A DNA stretch of 64,000 bases from UBA1764 sp045642565 (GCA_045642565.1 JAZUJE010000017.1:3197-67196), one strand, 5' to 3'. Positions 1 through 9,747 are shown, counted from the stretch's first letter. Program-made: numbers and translations. The notes: a model not told the origin generated them from the sequence alone.

Positions 1-1211
1 CTTAATTCTTCAGGTGAAGGATAAGACGGACAAATTCTTAAATAACTATCATCAGGGTCTTGATGATACGGATGGGTTGCTCCGGCATCTGTAAGTGTAA
101 CGCCTGCTTCCTTGCAAAGCTCATAAATACGCTTTGCGCACCCTTTTCTTGCCATGAATGTTATAAAATATCCGCCATCAGGTTTTACCCAGCTTCCTGC
201 ATCTAAACCGGTAAGGTCTTTTTCAAGAGCATTAAGCACTGCATCGAACTTAGGTCTTAAAACAGATGCATGTTTATCCATCATTGCTTTAATTCCATCG
301 ACATTTTTAAGGAATTTAACATGCCTAAGCATATTAACTTTATCCCAACTGATACTTTGATATTTTAACATATTTTGTATGTATTTTACATTATCCTCGG
401 ATGCGCCAAAGAAAGAAACTCCGGCGCCAGGGAATGTAATTTTAGATGTTGAACCAAATATATAACATCTATTTGGATTGCCGGCTTTTTTACACTCATC
501 AAGAATATTTAAAATTTCAATATTTTTATATACATAATGGTAAGCATATGCATTATCCCAAAATATTCTGAAATCTTTTGCCGCAGTTTTCATTGAAGCA
601 AGCCTCTTAACTGCCTCATCGCTATAACAACCACCATAAGGATTTGTATATTTTGGAACACACCAGATACCTTTAACAGTTTCATCTTTAACAAGCTCTT
701 CAATTTTATCCATATCAGGGCCCCATTCTGTTAAAGTAACAGGTATCATTTTTATACCTAAAAATTCACAAATGCTGAAATGTCTATCATACCCAGGTAC
801 AGGACAAATAAATTTAATTTCATCATATTTTCCCCAAGCTTTATCTGAGCCTAAAACACCTTTAAGCATTGCTAAGCTCATACATTCATACATTATGCTT
901 AACGAGGCATTACCCATAACTATAGTTTCTTCAGGTTTAATCCCTAAATAATCAGCAAACAGCTTTCTTGCTTCTGGAATTCCAAGCAAGCACCCATAGC
1001 TTCTTGCATCAGTTCCATCAGAAGAAATGAAATTATCATTTTCATTTAAGATATTAAGCATTGGCATACTAAAAGCTAGCTGGTCAACATTTGGGATGCC
1101 GCGAGCCATAGTAAGTTTTAATCCCATGTCTTGATATTTTTTATATTCAGCTTCTAAAGACTTCTTTTCTATATTTAATTCTTCTTTTGAAAATTCGTTA
1201 TATGATTTCAC
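1..1211 (-). CDS. PLP-dependent aminotransferase (aspartate aminotransferase-like, PF12897 type), C-terminus cut by window edge
   Basis: The reading frame starts at a GTG (1209-1211) with GGAGG six bases upstream and runs off the window start, giving about 403 visible residues. The N-terminal sequence MGLKLTMARGIPNVDQLAF resembles the 'LDMTRGKPSPEQLDLS' signature of the fold-type I aspartate/alanine-glyoxylate aminotransferase group Pfam PF12897. The probable PLP-binding lysine lies in STSKITFPGAG, preceded by the FWDNAYAYH segment expected to contact the cofactor. The family is usually about 420-430 residues, so only a short C-terminal piece is missing. The exact amino-acid substrate cannot be read from sequence. 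It lies downstream of the hydrogenase operon but is separated from it by a terminator, so it probably has its own transcript. Confidence 0.85.
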   Translation of the reverse strand, partial: MKSYNEFSKEELNIEKKSLEAEYKKYQDMGLKLTMARGIPNVDQLAFSMPMLNILNENDNFISSDGTDARSYGCLLGIPEARKLFADYLGIKPEETIVMGNASLSIMYECMSLAMLKGVLGSDKAWGKYDEIKFICPVPGYDRHFSICEFLGIKMIPVTLTEWGPDMDKIEELVKDETVKGIWCVPKYTNPYGGCYSDEAVKRLASMKTAAKDFRIFWDNAYAYHYVYKNIEILNILDECKKAGNPNRCYIFGSTSKITFPGAGVSFFGASEDNVKYIQNMLKYQSISWDKVNMLRHVKFLKNVDGIKAMMDKHASVLRPKFDAVLNALEKDLTGLDAGSWVKPDGGYFITFMARKGCAKRIYELCKEAGVTLTDAGATHPYHQDPDDSYLRICPSYPSPEEL

Positions 1212-1277
1212 AGTACGCCTCCATACTAATAACCATAATATTTTACAACTTTTTTAATATATTCTCAAGAAAATTAA

Positions 1278-1301
1278 AGGCCTCGCAGCATTGCGAGGCC
1301 T
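1278..1301 (-). terminator. Rho-independent terminator of the hydrogenase operon
   Basis: A perfect 10-bp stem (AGGCCTCGCA / TGCGAGGCCT) with a 4-base loop is followed on the minus strand by a T-rich stretch. It sits 28 bases beyond the hndD stop codon. Confidence 0.8.
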
Positions 1302-1328
1302 AAAACTTGAATTATTTCGGCAAAATAG

Positions 1329-3104
1329 CTATTTCTTAGTGATTCTGAATGGTTCTCTTGCCTTATAGCTTGTATGAAGCAATTCATGAGCGAGATGTGA
1401 ATTTGGTTCGCTAAGGAATTTATCATAAAGCTCTTTTACCTGAGGGTTATTATGCGATTGACGAATTGTATTTCTTTCATCTTCGCTATATAACGCTGCT
1501 GCTCTTTTTTCACGATATGTATCCAAAATGTTAATATCTTCATTTGGTAAGAATGAATGACGAACATAAGGCATACCGCCGCCATTAATACAGCCACCAG
1601 GGCAACACATAACTTCTATGAAGTGATACTTACTCTTTCCTTCTCTGATATCATCAAGTAAAACTTTAGCATTCTTCATTCCACTTGTAACAGCAACATT
1701 TACATCCATTCCACCGATGTGGAGAGTTGCTTCTTTAATATCTTTAAATCCTCTTACTTCGTGGAACTCGATTGGTCCATATTCTTTACCTTCGAGTACG
1801 AAATAAGCTGTACGAAGAGCGGCTTCCATTACACCACCAGTTACTCCAAAGATGACTCCGGCACCGGTATATGTACCCATAATATCCTGATCATAATCTT
1901 CATCAGGAAGTTTAGTAAAGAGCATTCCGGTACGTTTAATCATGTCACCTAATTCGCGAACTGTAAGTACAGCATCAACATCCTTAATACCATCTTTTTG
2001 AAGTTGATCTCTATCCTTTTCAAACTTTTTAGCTGTGCAAGGCATAATAGATACAACAAAGATATCTTTTGGATCAAGATTATTAACCTGTGCATAATAG
2101 CTCTTTAAAATAGCTCCTTGCATTTCGTGAGGAGATTTACATGATGAAACATGATCGAGTAAATCGCCATAGTATGTTTCTGCATAGTTAATCCATCCCG
2201 GAGAACATGATGTAATCATCGGAAGTTTTCCACCATTCTTGATTCGTCCAAGAAGTTCTGTAGCCTCTTCCATGATTGTAAGGTCTGCCGCGAAATCTGT
2301 ATCATAAACTTTTTCGAAACCGAGTCTTCGAAGAGCTGCAACCATCTTTCCTGTTACAGGAGTTCCGATAGGCATTCCAAATTCTTCACCAAGACCAGCT
2401 CTAACTGCCGGAGCAGTCTGAACAATGACATGTTTACCCTCTTCAAATGCTTTATCAATAAGTGGTAAATCGCTCTTTTCAACGAGAGCTCCTGTTGGAC
2501 AAACAGATACACATTGTCCGCACATTAAGCATGGAGATTCTGTAAGTGGAATATTACCTGCAGGGCCAACAACAACATTAAAGCCTCTGTTTTCAAATCC
2601 TAAAACTCCATTACCATGAGCTGCTTTGCAGCGTGCAATACAACGTCCGCAAAGAATACACTTAGATGTATCTCTTACAATTGATGGTGAGATATTATCA
2701 AAGGTTGTTGGAGTTTTAGCTCCAAGGAACATATTCTCTCTTGCCCCTACCTTTTTAGCAACATCAAGAAGTTCACATTTGCCATTCTTATGACACTGCT
2801 GGCAATTTTGTGAGTGATTTGAAAGTAAAAGTTCTACTGATGTTCTTCTTGCTTTTATTGCCTTTGGAGAAGAAATAGTAATCTCCATTCCTTCATTTAC
2901 AGGATATACACAAGAAGCAACTAATCCTCTTGCACCTTTTACTTCAACAAGGCAAACACGACAAGAACCCTGATTGCATTCACCATGATTGAATGTACAA
3001 AGAGATGGGATTTCGTATCCGCAAGCTCTTGCAGCTTCAAGAACAGTAAGGCTTGAATCTACGGAATAGTTCTGGCCTTCGATTTTAATATTTACGTTGC
3101 TCAT
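1329..3104 (-). CDS. hndD: [FeFe] hydrogenase catalytic subunit (HndD/HydA of a multimeric, bifurcating-type enzyme)
   Basis: 591 residues. Domains in order: plant-type [2Fe-2S] ferredoxin with C36, C48, C51 and C65; His-ligated [4Fe-4S] site H97/C101/C104/C110; two [4Fe-4S] ferredoxin motifs (C149-C159 and C192-C202); then the H-cluster domain with TSCSPGW (298-304), MPCTAKKFE (354-362) and EVMCCPGGCINGGG (497-510). It should catalyse reversible H2 formation using electrons from NAD(P)H, probably with reduced ferredoxin, in complex with the two upstream gene products. The first H-cluster motif has Ser301 where the usual TSCCPxW has the second cysteine, and the third has an extra Cys500. RBS AGGAGG precedes the ATG, and the gene follows hndC by 12 bases. 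The family is clear; the cofactor preference (NAD or NADP) is not. Confidence 0.95.
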   Translation of the reverse strand: MSNVNIKIEGQNYSVDSSLTVLEAARACGYEIPSLCTFNHGECNQGSCRVCLVEVKGARGLVASCVYPVNEGMEITISSPKAIKARRTSVELLLSNHSQNCQQCHKNGKCELLDVAKKVGARENMFLGAKTPTTFDNISPSIVRDTSKCILCGRCIARCKAAHGNGVLGFENRGFNVVVGPAGNIPLTESPCLMCGQCVSVCPTGALVEKSDLPLIDKAFEEGKHVIVQTAPAVRAGLGEEFGMPIGTPVTGKMVAALRRLGFEKVYDTDFAADLTIMEEATELLGRIKNGGKLPMITSCSPGWINYAETYYGDLLDHVSSCKSPHEMQGAILKSYYAQVNNLDPKDIFVVSIMPCTAKKFEKDRDQLQKDGIKDVDAVLTVRELGDMIKRTGMLFTKLPDEDYDQDIMGTYTGAGVIFGVTGGVMEAALRTAYFVLEGKEYGPIEFHEVRGFKDIKEATLHIGGMDVNVAVTSGMKNAKVLLDDIREGKSKYHFIEVMCCPGGCINGGGMPYVRHSFLPNEDINILDTYREKRAAALYSEDERNTIRQSHNNPQVKELYDKFLSEPNSHLAHELLHTSYKAREPFRITKK

Positions 3105-3116
3105 TTCTATTCCTCC

Positions 3117-4982
3117 TTACTTCTTTTCTACTGCGCCAAACTGACATGTTGAATAGCACATACCACATTTAATACAACGTGATGTATCAATTGTGAATAC
3201 TGTTTTTCCAGGAATTCCGGAAATTGCTTCAACCGGACATGCTCTGGAACAAAGCGAACACTTTTTACATTTATCAGGATTAATCTGATATTGAATAAGA
3301 TCTTTGCAAACACCTGCAGGGCATTTCTTATCATTAATGTGAGCAAGGTATTCATCCTTAAACTGTTTTAATGTTGAATTGATAGGATTTGCTGCAGTTT
3401 GTCCAAGAGCACAAAGTGAATTATTTTTGCAAGCCTCGGAAATCAATGCAAGTTCATCTAAATCTTTCATTGTTCCTATGCCGCTGGTAATTCTTTCGAG
3501 AATTTCCATCATTCTCTTTGTACCTATACGGCATGGCGAGCACTTTCCGCAAGACTCATCACAAATGAATCCCATATAGAATTTTGCTACGTCTACCATG
3601 CAGTTGTCTTCATCCATAACAATTGCACCGCCGGAACCCATCATTGAGCCCTGTGCAACCATGTTATCAAAATCAATTGGAGTATCAAGTTGAGCCTCTG
3701 TTAAGCATCCACCTGATGGGCCACCGGTTTGAATAGCTTTGAATTTCTTTCCGTCTTTAATTCCTCCGCCAATATCATAGATAAGTTCACGAAGTGTAAC
3801 ACCCATAGGAATTTCAACAAGACCTACGTTGTTTACCTTACCACCAAGACAGAATACTTTAGTACCTTTTGACTTTTCAGTACCATAGCAAACAAACTTA
3901 TCAAGACCTTCACGAAGAATATATGGTACAGTTGCCAATGTTTCTACATTGTTAACAATGGAAGGCTTATCCCAAAGGCCCTTTATTGCAGGGAAAGGTG
4001 GACGTGGTCTTGGCATACCGCGAAGTCCCATAATTGAGTTAAGCAGTGCAGTTTCTTCTCCGCAAACAAATGCACCAGCACCAAGTCTAACATGTGCATG
4101 GAATGAGAATCCTGTACCAAGAATGTTATCTCCTAAAAGTCCAAGTTCTTCGCATTTCTTAATTGTTTCTTGGATTCTCTTTACAGCTACAGGATATTCT
4201 GCTCTGATATAGAAGTATCCTTCGCTCGCACCAATTGCATAACCTGCAATTGCCATACCTTCAATAACTGAAAGTGGATTATCTTCGAGCACGCTACGAT
4301 CCATGAATGCACCTGGGTCACCCTCATCACCATTGCATACAACATATTTTTCTTTACTATCTTGCTGATATGCAAATTTCCATTTCTGGCCTGTTGGGAA
4401 TCCACCGCCACCGCGGCCACGAAGTCCGGAATCAAGTATCATTTGAATTACATCTTCTCTTGACATAGAAAGTGCATTCATTAAGCCTTGGTATCCGCCA
4501 CATCCGAGAGCTTCTTCAATCTTTGTTGGGTCAATAATTCCGCAGCCATGAAGAGCAATTCTCTTCTGCTTAATATAGAATGGAATTTCGTTCATTTTTT
4601 CAATCTTTTTGCCGGATTTAGGGTCTTCATAAATAAGACGCTCTACGCATTTTCCGTCAATTAAGTCAGATTGAACAATTTCAGCAATATCAGAGACCTT
4701 TACAAGTCTATAAAGTCTATCTTCAGGGAAAATTCTTACAAAAGGCCCTTCGGAACACATTCCAAAGCAACCAACAACTCTAATCTCAACTTTATCTTCA
4801 AGTTTCTTTTCTGCAATAAGTTTTTCAAATTCACCCTTAATATCCATTGTGCCTGCAGCACGGCAACCTGTACCGCCGCAAAGCATAACATATCTTTTGG
4901 ATGTCGATGCATCAAATTTAGAGTTAAGATCCTTGGTAAATTGAGTAATAGCCGAACGGAGTTCTTCACATGATTTATACAT
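3117..4982 (-). CDS. hndC: Hydrogenase NuoF-like flavin subunit (HndC/HydB) with N-terminal thioredoxin-like domain
   Basis: 621 residues. An N-terminal thioredoxin-like [2Fe-2S] domain (C35, C40, C72, C76) is fused to the NuoF FMN/NAD(H) domain (GRGGGGFPTG at 189-198, NGDEGDPGAFMDRS near 217-230), an SLBB region, the NuoF C-terminal [4Fe-4S] site (C478, C481, C484, C524) and two ferredoxin clusters (C572-C582 and C603-C613). This is the architecture of HydB/HndC in trimeric bifurcating hydrogenases. The N-terminal domain replaces a separate HndB subunit, which explains why only three genes are present. The ATG overlaps the hndA stop as TAATG, implying translational coupling. Confidence 0.95.
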   Translation of the reverse strand: MYKSCEELRSAITQFTKDLNSKFDASTSKRYVMLCGGTGCRAAGTMDIKGEFEKLIAEKKLEDKVEIRVVGCFGMCSEGPFVRIFPEDRLYRLVKVSDIAEIVQSDLIDGKCVERLIYEDPKSGKKIEKMNEIPFYIKQKRIALHGCGIIDPTKIEEALGCGGYQGLMNALSMSREDVIQMILDSGLRGRGGGGFPTGQKWKFAYQQDSKEKYVVCNGDEGDPGAFMDRSVLEDNPLSVIEGMAIAGYAIGASEGYFYIRAEYPVAVKRIQETIKKCEELGLLGDNILGTGFSFHAHVRLGAGAFVCGEETALLNSIMGLRGMPRPRPPFPAIKGLWDKPSIVNNVETLATVPYILREGLDKFVCYGTEKSKGTKVFCLGGKVNNVGLVEIPMGVTLRELIYDIGGGIKDGKKFKAIQTGGPSGGCLTEAQLDTPIDFDNMVAQGSMMGSGGAIVMDEDNCMVDVAKFYMGFICDESCGKCSPCRIGTKRMMEILERITSGIGTMKDLDELALISEACKNNSLCALGQTAANPINSTLKQFKDEYLAHINDKKCPAGVCKDLIQYQINPDKCKKCSLCSRACPVEAISGIPGKTVFTIDTSRCIKCGMCYSTCQFGAVEKK

Positions 4983-5470
4983 TATGCATTAGCCTCCTTT
5001 TGTCTGTACTCTGCGATAATTTCCGGAACATCTTTTACATCTACGCGTGCATACACCTGTCCGTTTATGCTTACAGCTGGAGCTGCGGCACACGCACCAA
5101 TACATCTAAGTGCATCAATTGTAAAGAGTCCATCTTCAGTTGTTTCGCCTGGTTTAATGCCAAGAATCTCACAAAATTGATCAATAATTTTTTGAGACCC
5201 CTTAACATAACAAGCTGTGCCTAAGCAACATCCAATTACATACTTTCCCTTTGGAGTTAAAGAGAAGAATGAATAGAATGTTACAACACCATAGATTTCA
5301 GCAACGGAGATTCCTGTCTTTGCAGAAACAATCTCCTGAACCTCAATTGGAACATAACCATATTCCTTTTGGATGTCGCTAAGAATCATAATGAGCGGTG
5401 TTTTTTCGCCTACGTATCTGTCGCAAATTGCTTCAATTTGCTTAACAGATGCATCATTAAGTTTAGCCAT
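4982..5470 (-). CDS. hndA: Hydrogenase NuoE-like [2Fe-2S] subunit (HndA/HydC)
   Basis: 162 residues, a typical NuoE/24-kDa subunit. The [2Fe-2S] ligands are C82 and C87 (CLGTAC) and C123 and C127 (RCIGAC), with the family helical N-terminus (IEAICDRYVGEKTPLI). It is the first gene of the operon hndA-hndC-hndD and should relay electrons between the flavin subunit and NAD(P)H. RBS AGGAGG lies about six bases before the ATG. Confidence 0.93.
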   Translation of the reverse strand: MAKLNDASVKQIEAICDRYVGEKTPLIMILSDIQKEYGYVPIEVQEIVSAKTGISVAEIYGVVTFYSFFSLTPKGKYVIGCCLGTACYVKGSQKIIDQFCEILGIKPGETTEDGLFTIDALRCIGACAAAPAVSINGQVYARVDVKDVPEIIAEYRQKEANA

Positions 5471-5511
5471 CGTATCCTCCTAAAATAGCATTACTATAAT
5501 TTCAACATATA

Positions 5512-5546
5512 AAAATATAAGGTGAAATTCTTTCACCTTATATTTT
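5512..5546 (-). terminator. Terminator after the TRAP transporter genes
   Basis: A perfect inverted repeat (TATAAGGTGAAA, loop TTC, TTTCACCTTATA at 5516-5542), extended by four A-T pairs to 5512-5546, lies 36 bases past the permease stop. The A/T flanks could allow function in both directions, but only the minus direction has a gene entering it. Confidence 0.7.
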
Positions 5547-5581
5547 ATCATACTTTGTTGAAAAATTGTCAATATACCTAA

Positions 5582-7549
5582 TTAAATAGCAGTTTTTTTC
5601 TTTGCAATAAGTTGCTGAACTACAATTAATGCTAGTATACATAAACCTATCAAATCAGTTACCGTGCCAGGTATAATAAGTGCCAATCCACCTATCGCAC
5701 CGATCATTCTAAGCCATGTTGGTACATCTGTTAAAAAGTATCCTTCCAATGCCATAGAAACGCAAAACAGCCCAATAATTGAAGTAACAACTATGAGTAT
5801 GACATCAACGACAGTGGTATCAACAAATAGCATTGCTGGGTTTAACGCAAATACAAACGGAACTATAAACGCCGCAATTGCTAATTTTGTAGCCTGAATT
5901 CCGGTCTTCATAGGATTTGATTTTGCTATGGCTGATCCTGCATAAGCAGCAAGTGCAACAGGAGGTGTAATGTCTGCTACAATACCAAAGTAAAATACAA
6001 AGAAATGAGCTGCAACCTTTGGAACTCCAATAGCAATAAGGATTGGGGCACATGTACTTGCCATAATACAATAATTTGCTGTTGTTGGAACACCCATTCC
6101 AAGAACAATACAACAAATCATTGTTAAGAATAATGCAACAAAAGTAGCAGGATTAAAAGGCCCAATTGGCGGTATCATTTTGCTTATTGAAACAACCGCA
6201 GAAATTAACTTGCTCGCAAGTCCGGTTGCTGTAATACAACCAGAAACAACACCTGCCATGCAGCATGCTACTGCAACAGTTACAGTTCCGGTACCGCCCG
6301 CTTCCAATGCTTCCAAAATCTTTTTAAATGTAATTCTATTATCCTTGTCAAAGAGATTAACTATAATTGTTACCCCAATTGAGATTGCGGCAGCAGTTTG
6401 CATAGTTCTTATTCCCTTTGTTACCATCCACACTAAAAGTACAAGCGGAATGATAAGATAAATCTTTTTTAATAGCTTTCCTATATTTGGAAGTTGATTC
6501 TTTGGTATACCTTTCAAATTCAATTTCTTTGCTTCAAGATGAACAGCAATAAATATACCAAGGAAATATAAGAATGCCGGTAGTATAGCCTTTACAGCAA
6601 CCTCAGCATATGAAATGCTCATATATTCTGCCATAAGGAATGCAGCAGCTCCCATAATCGGAGGCATTATCTGACCACCGGTTGATGCTGATGCTTCAAC
6701 TGCTCCGGCAAATTCCGGTTTATAACCAGTTTCTTTCATCATAGGAATAGTGACCGAACCTGTAGTTACTGTATTTCCTACAGAAGAACCACTAACCATA
6801 CCACATAAAGCGGAAGAAATTACTGCAACTTTTGCAGGGCCACCGGAGAATCTTCCTACAAGTCCATTAGCAAGTGAAATAAAGAATGCTGCTATTCCTG
6901 TTTTTTCAAGAAAAGCACCAAATATGATAAATACTACAATATATTTTGCACAAACTTGGAGCGGAGTATTTAAAACACCCGATGTGCTATAGAACAATGT
7001 ATATAAAACTCTTGAGAAATTTGTTCCGATAGCAAATGAATAAATTAATAGTGCACCGGCTACACAGAGAATTGGAAGACCAACACATCTGCGGCACAGC
7101 TCCATAATAATTAAAATGCCAACAAGTGCAATAATCGTATATGTTGCATTCATCTTTGATGCACTGGTAAGTATAAGAATTAATTTGTTGTAAGATAATG
7201 CATACCATAAAAAGCATGCTGATCCGACTACCATTAATACTATATCGTACCAAGGCATGTAATTTACACGTACATGTTTTTTATTTGCCGGAAATGAAAG
7301 ATATCCAATCAAAATAATAAAACTTATAAATGTAGTAAGTCTTATTTCCAGGCCTGCTGTGCTGAATAATGTTGAAAAAATGCAAAATAAAGAGAAAAAT
7401 ACTTTTATAATGCGAATGACTACAGCCGGAGCTCCTTCCCATATACGAGTATTGGACTCCCTGTCATATTTTTTCATTATCTCTTCAGCATCCAAAGTGG
7501 CGCCATCGGCGCCACTTGGAATTGTGTTTTGTTTTTCTTTTAAATCCAT
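5582..7549 (-). CDS. TRAP transporter fused permease (DctQ-DctM type, TAXI family partner)
   Basis: 655 residues, very hydrophobic, with many predicted membrane segments. The family motifs of the large TRAP permease are visible, e.g. VSGSSVGNTVTTGSVTIPMM, PPIMGAAAFLMAEY and GMGVPTTANYCIM, together with ITPPVALAAYAGSAIA. The N-terminal part corresponds to the small permease fused to the large one, as is usual in TAXI-type TRAP systems. It acts in the cytoplasmic membrane, driving uptake of an organic anion with an ion gradient. It follows the binding protein gene by 33 bases. No good ribosome binding site is visible before the ATG, so translation may depend on the upstream gene. Confidence 0.92.
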   Translation of the reverse strand: MDLKEKQNTIPSGADGATLDAEEIMKKYDRESNTRIWEGAPAVVIRIIKVFFSLFCIFSTLFSTAGLEIRLTTFISFIILIGYLSFPANKKHVRVNYMPWYDIVLMVVGSACFLWYALSYNKLILILTSASKMNATYTIIALVGILIIMELCRRCVGLPILCVAGALLIYSFAIGTNFSRVLYTLFYSTSGVLNTPLQVCAKYIVVFIIFGAFLEKTGIAAFFISLANGLVGRFSGGPAKVAVISSALCGMVSGSSVGNTVTTGSVTIPMMKETGYKPEFAGAVEASASTGGQIMPPIMGAAAFLMAEYMSISYAEVAVKAILPAFLYFLGIFIAVHLEAKKLNLKGIPKNQLPNIGKLLKKIYLIIPLVLLVWMVTKGIRTMQTAAAISIGVTIIVNLFDKDNRITFKKILEALEAGGTGTVTVAVACCMAGVVSGCITATGLASKLISAVVSISKMIPPIGPFNPATFVALFLTMICCIVLGMGVPTTANYCIMASTCAPILIAIGVPKVAAHFFVFYFGIVADITPPVALAAYAGSAIAKSNPMKTGIQATKLAIAAFIVPFVFALNPAMLFVDTTVVDVILIVVTSIIGLFCVSMALEGYFLTDVPTWLRMIGAIGGLALIIPGTVTDLIGLCILALIVVQQLIAKKKTAI

Positions 7550-7582
7550 AGTTAAAAAATCTATTACTAAATATTTTTAAAA

Positions 7583-8521
7583 TTACTTAACGTCTACTGT
7601 TATACCTTTTTCATTAAAGAACTTTGCAGCTCCGGCATGATATGGAACTGAATTTACACTGGAAGCAAATACAGGGTCAAGATCGTTGCCCTTTGCATGA
7701 GCATCAGTTATATCCTTTTTATTGTTAAATATTGTTGAAATAAAATCATAGATTTTATCTTCTTCAACATCATCTCTTGCTAAAACCATAGCTGCAATAG
7801 CAACTGTTTGAGCTTCAGCAGCATCACCATATGTTCCGGCAGGAATAATGTGTTTGCTATAGTATGGGCTCATTTCAATAAGTTTATCAATGTGTTCATC
7901 ATCAATAGATACTATATAAGCCTGTTTTGCAGTTGATAAGTCTACAATTGAAGTTGTAGGAGCTCCGGCAACTACAAATGCTGCCTGAATCTTATTATCC
8001 TTTAAACTATCTGTTGAATCACCAAATGATTGATATACAGGATCTACATCTTCAAGTGTCATGCCATATACTTTAAGTACATCAAGTGCATTGAAATAAG
8101 TACCTGAACCTACAGCACCAACAGAAATTGTCTTACCTTTAAGATCTTCAACTGTCTTGATATCCGGATCGCAAGTTACAATTTGTACATCTTCCATATA
8201 TAATGCGCAAACTGCTGAGAAGCTATCAACCTTAGAATCAAATCCATTTGTTCCGTTGTAAGCATAGGACATAATATCTGATTGACAAAATGCAAGCTGA
8301 ACTGTACCTGCATCAAGGTCTTCAACATTTGACTGAGAACCGTTACCGGCAATTGCTGTAACGCTCATTTCGGTGTTATTAGATACATATTGAGCAAGAA
8401 CTGTTCCGTATGCGTAGTATGTACCAGCTTCTCCGCCTGTTGCAAATGTTAAAGAATTTCCGCAAGCTGCAAAACTGACAAGCATTGCTAATGATAATAA
8501 AACTGCAAGTAATTTTTTCAT
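7583..8521 (-). CDS. TAXI-family TRAP transporter solute-binding lipoprotein
   Basis: 312 residues with a lipoprotein signal peptide (hydrophobic core LAVLLSLAMLVSFAAC, lipidated Cys20). The mature part begins LTFATGGEAGTYYAYGTVLA, the opening typical of TAXI receptors, followed by DLDAGTVQLAFCQSDIM and GKTISVGAVGSGTYFNA. It would capture the substrate outside the membrane for the adjacent fused permease. The substrate is unknown; characterised TAXI proteins bind glutamate/glutamine or dicarboxylates. RBS AAGGAG lies ten bases before the ATG. Confidence 0.92.
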   Translation of the reverse strand: MKKLLAVLLSLAMLVSFAACGNSLTFATGGEAGTYYAYGTVLAQYVSNNTEMSVTAIAGNGSQSNVEDLDAGTVQLAFCQSDIMSYAYNGTNGFDSKVDSFSAVCALYMEDVQIVTCDPDIKTVEDLKGKTISVGAVGSGTYFNALDVLKVYGMTLEDVDPVYQSFGDSTDSLKDNKIQAAFVVAGAPTTSIVDLSTAKQAYIVSIDDEHIDKLIEMSPYYSKHIIPAGTYGDAAEAQTVAIAAMVLARDDVEEDKIYDFISTIFNNKKDITDAHAKGNDLDPVFASSVNSVPYHAGAAKFFNEKGITVDVK

Positions 8522-8571
8522 TTTATATTTCTCCTTAAAAAATAATCTGTTTTTAATTATCTACATTTTGT

Positions 8572-8600
8572 ATTTTAGTATATCACTATCGTTTTTTCAA
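8572..8600 (-). promoter_or_regulatory. Promoter of the TAXI-TRAP genes
   Basis: TTGAAA (8595-8600), a 17-base spacer, then TAAAAT (8572-8577) on the minus strand, about 50 bases before the binding-protein ATG. It matches sigma-70-type consensus well in both boxes and spacing. Confidence 0.6.
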
Positions 8601-8754
8601 GTAAAAAAGCTAAAAGTTTTTGTATTCAATAGCTTATATCGTATACAATCAGAATATATTCCTGTTATTGACAATTCCACAAAAATAATTAAGGTAAAAT
8701 TGGCTTTTAGACTATCCTTTAGACATATCTCTTTAAAAATCAATAAAATTGCCG

Positions 8755-8760
8755 TATAAT
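8755..8760 (+). promoter_or_regulatory. -10 box of a predicted leaderless transcript for the lipid kinase
   Basis: A perfect TATAAT ends nine bases before the ATG at 8770. There is no purine-rich ribosome binding site between them. Transcription starting about seven bases after the box would begin at or within three bases of the start codon. Confidence 0.55.
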
Positions 8761-8769
8761 TAAGCTATT

Positions 8770-9663
8770 ATGAAGAATGTATTATTAATAATCAATCCCG
8801 TAGCTGGAAGATTAAAAGCAAAAGCTGCTTTGTTTGATATCGTAAACACATTTTGCGAAGCAGGATATAAAGTTACAACTCAAACCACACAATATAGTGG
8901 GCACGCTATAGAATTAGCCGAAAATGCCGCAAAAGATGGTTTTGATTTAGTTTGTTGCACAGGCGGAGATGGGACCCTTCACGAAATGGTCTCCGGAGTT
9001 GTAAAAAGCGGTTCAAAAATACCTGTTGGTTATATTCCTGCCGGTACAACTAATGATTTTGCTGATGCATTGGGAATTTCTGGAATTCCAAAAAATGCTG
9101 CACTTAATATTGTAAACGGCAAAGAAGTTCAATTAGATGTTGGTACCTTTGGCGAAGATCAATACTTTAGTTATATTGCAAGCTTTGGCGCATTTACCAA
9201 TATTGCCTACTCTGCCCCGCAAGATTTAAAGAACAGGCTTGGATATTTGGCATATATGCTTGAAGGGGCAAAAGATTTAGCTGAAATTAAATCATATAAA
9301 GTAAGCTATACTGCCAATGGACAAGAATATGATGGGAAATATATTTTTGGTGGAGTTTCGAATTCAACAGCCGTCGCAGGCGGAATTATTAAGCTTAAGA
9401 AAAAAGGTCTTGTAAACTTTCAGGATGGCAAATTTGAATTAATGATGATTCACATGCCAAAAGACTTGCTCCAATTAGGTGAAATAATTAATGGGATTAC
9501 ATTCCAAGATTATTCAAGCAAGATGTTTGAATTTATGCAAGTTGAAGAAGTACGCTTTAAGCTTGCTAAAAATATAACATGGACTCTTGATGGAGAAAAA
9601 GGAATTGGGGCCTCTGAAATTATTATAAAAAATTTGAATAAAGCCCTAACAATTATTAAGTAA
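8770..9663 (+). CDS. Diacylglycerol kinase-family lipid kinase (YegS/BmrU type)
   Basis: 297 residues. It begins with LLIINPVAGRLKAKAA and has the nucleotide-binding signature CCTGGDGTLHEMVSGV and the GYIPAGTTNDFADALG motif of the DAGK catalytic family (PF00781). It should phosphorylate a lipid such as diacylglycerol or a related alcohol at the inner face of the membrane. A second paralogue lies at 20586-21500. It is a single-gene unit diverging from the TRAP genes. The transcript appears to be leaderless. Confidence 0.88.
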   Translation: MKNVLLIINPVAGRLKAKAALFDIVNTFCEAGYKVTTQTTQYSGHAIELAENAAKDGFDLVCCTGGDGTLHEMVSGVVKSGSKIPVGYIPAGTTNDFADALGISGIPKNAALNIVNGKEVQLDVGTFGEDQYFSYIASFGAFTNIAYSAPQDLKNRLGYLAYMLEGAKDLAEIKSYKVSYTANGQEYDGKYIFGGVSNSTAVAGGIIKLKKKGLVNFQDGKFELMMIHMPKDLLQLGEIINGITFQDYSSKMFEFMQVEEVRFKLAKNITWTLDGEKGIGASEIIIKNLNKALTIIK

Positions 9664-9747
9664 ATATCGTATAATATATATGTATTATTTATTATTTAGG
9701 TTCTAAGTGCAATAATATAATTGTTTTAAAAACAGAAAGGAAAACAC

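Noticed and set aside
8668..8696. TTGACA at 8668 as the -35 of the lipid kinase promoter
   Set aside because: No acceptable -10 box lies 16-18 bases downstream; the TATAAT at 8755 is too far away to pair with it.
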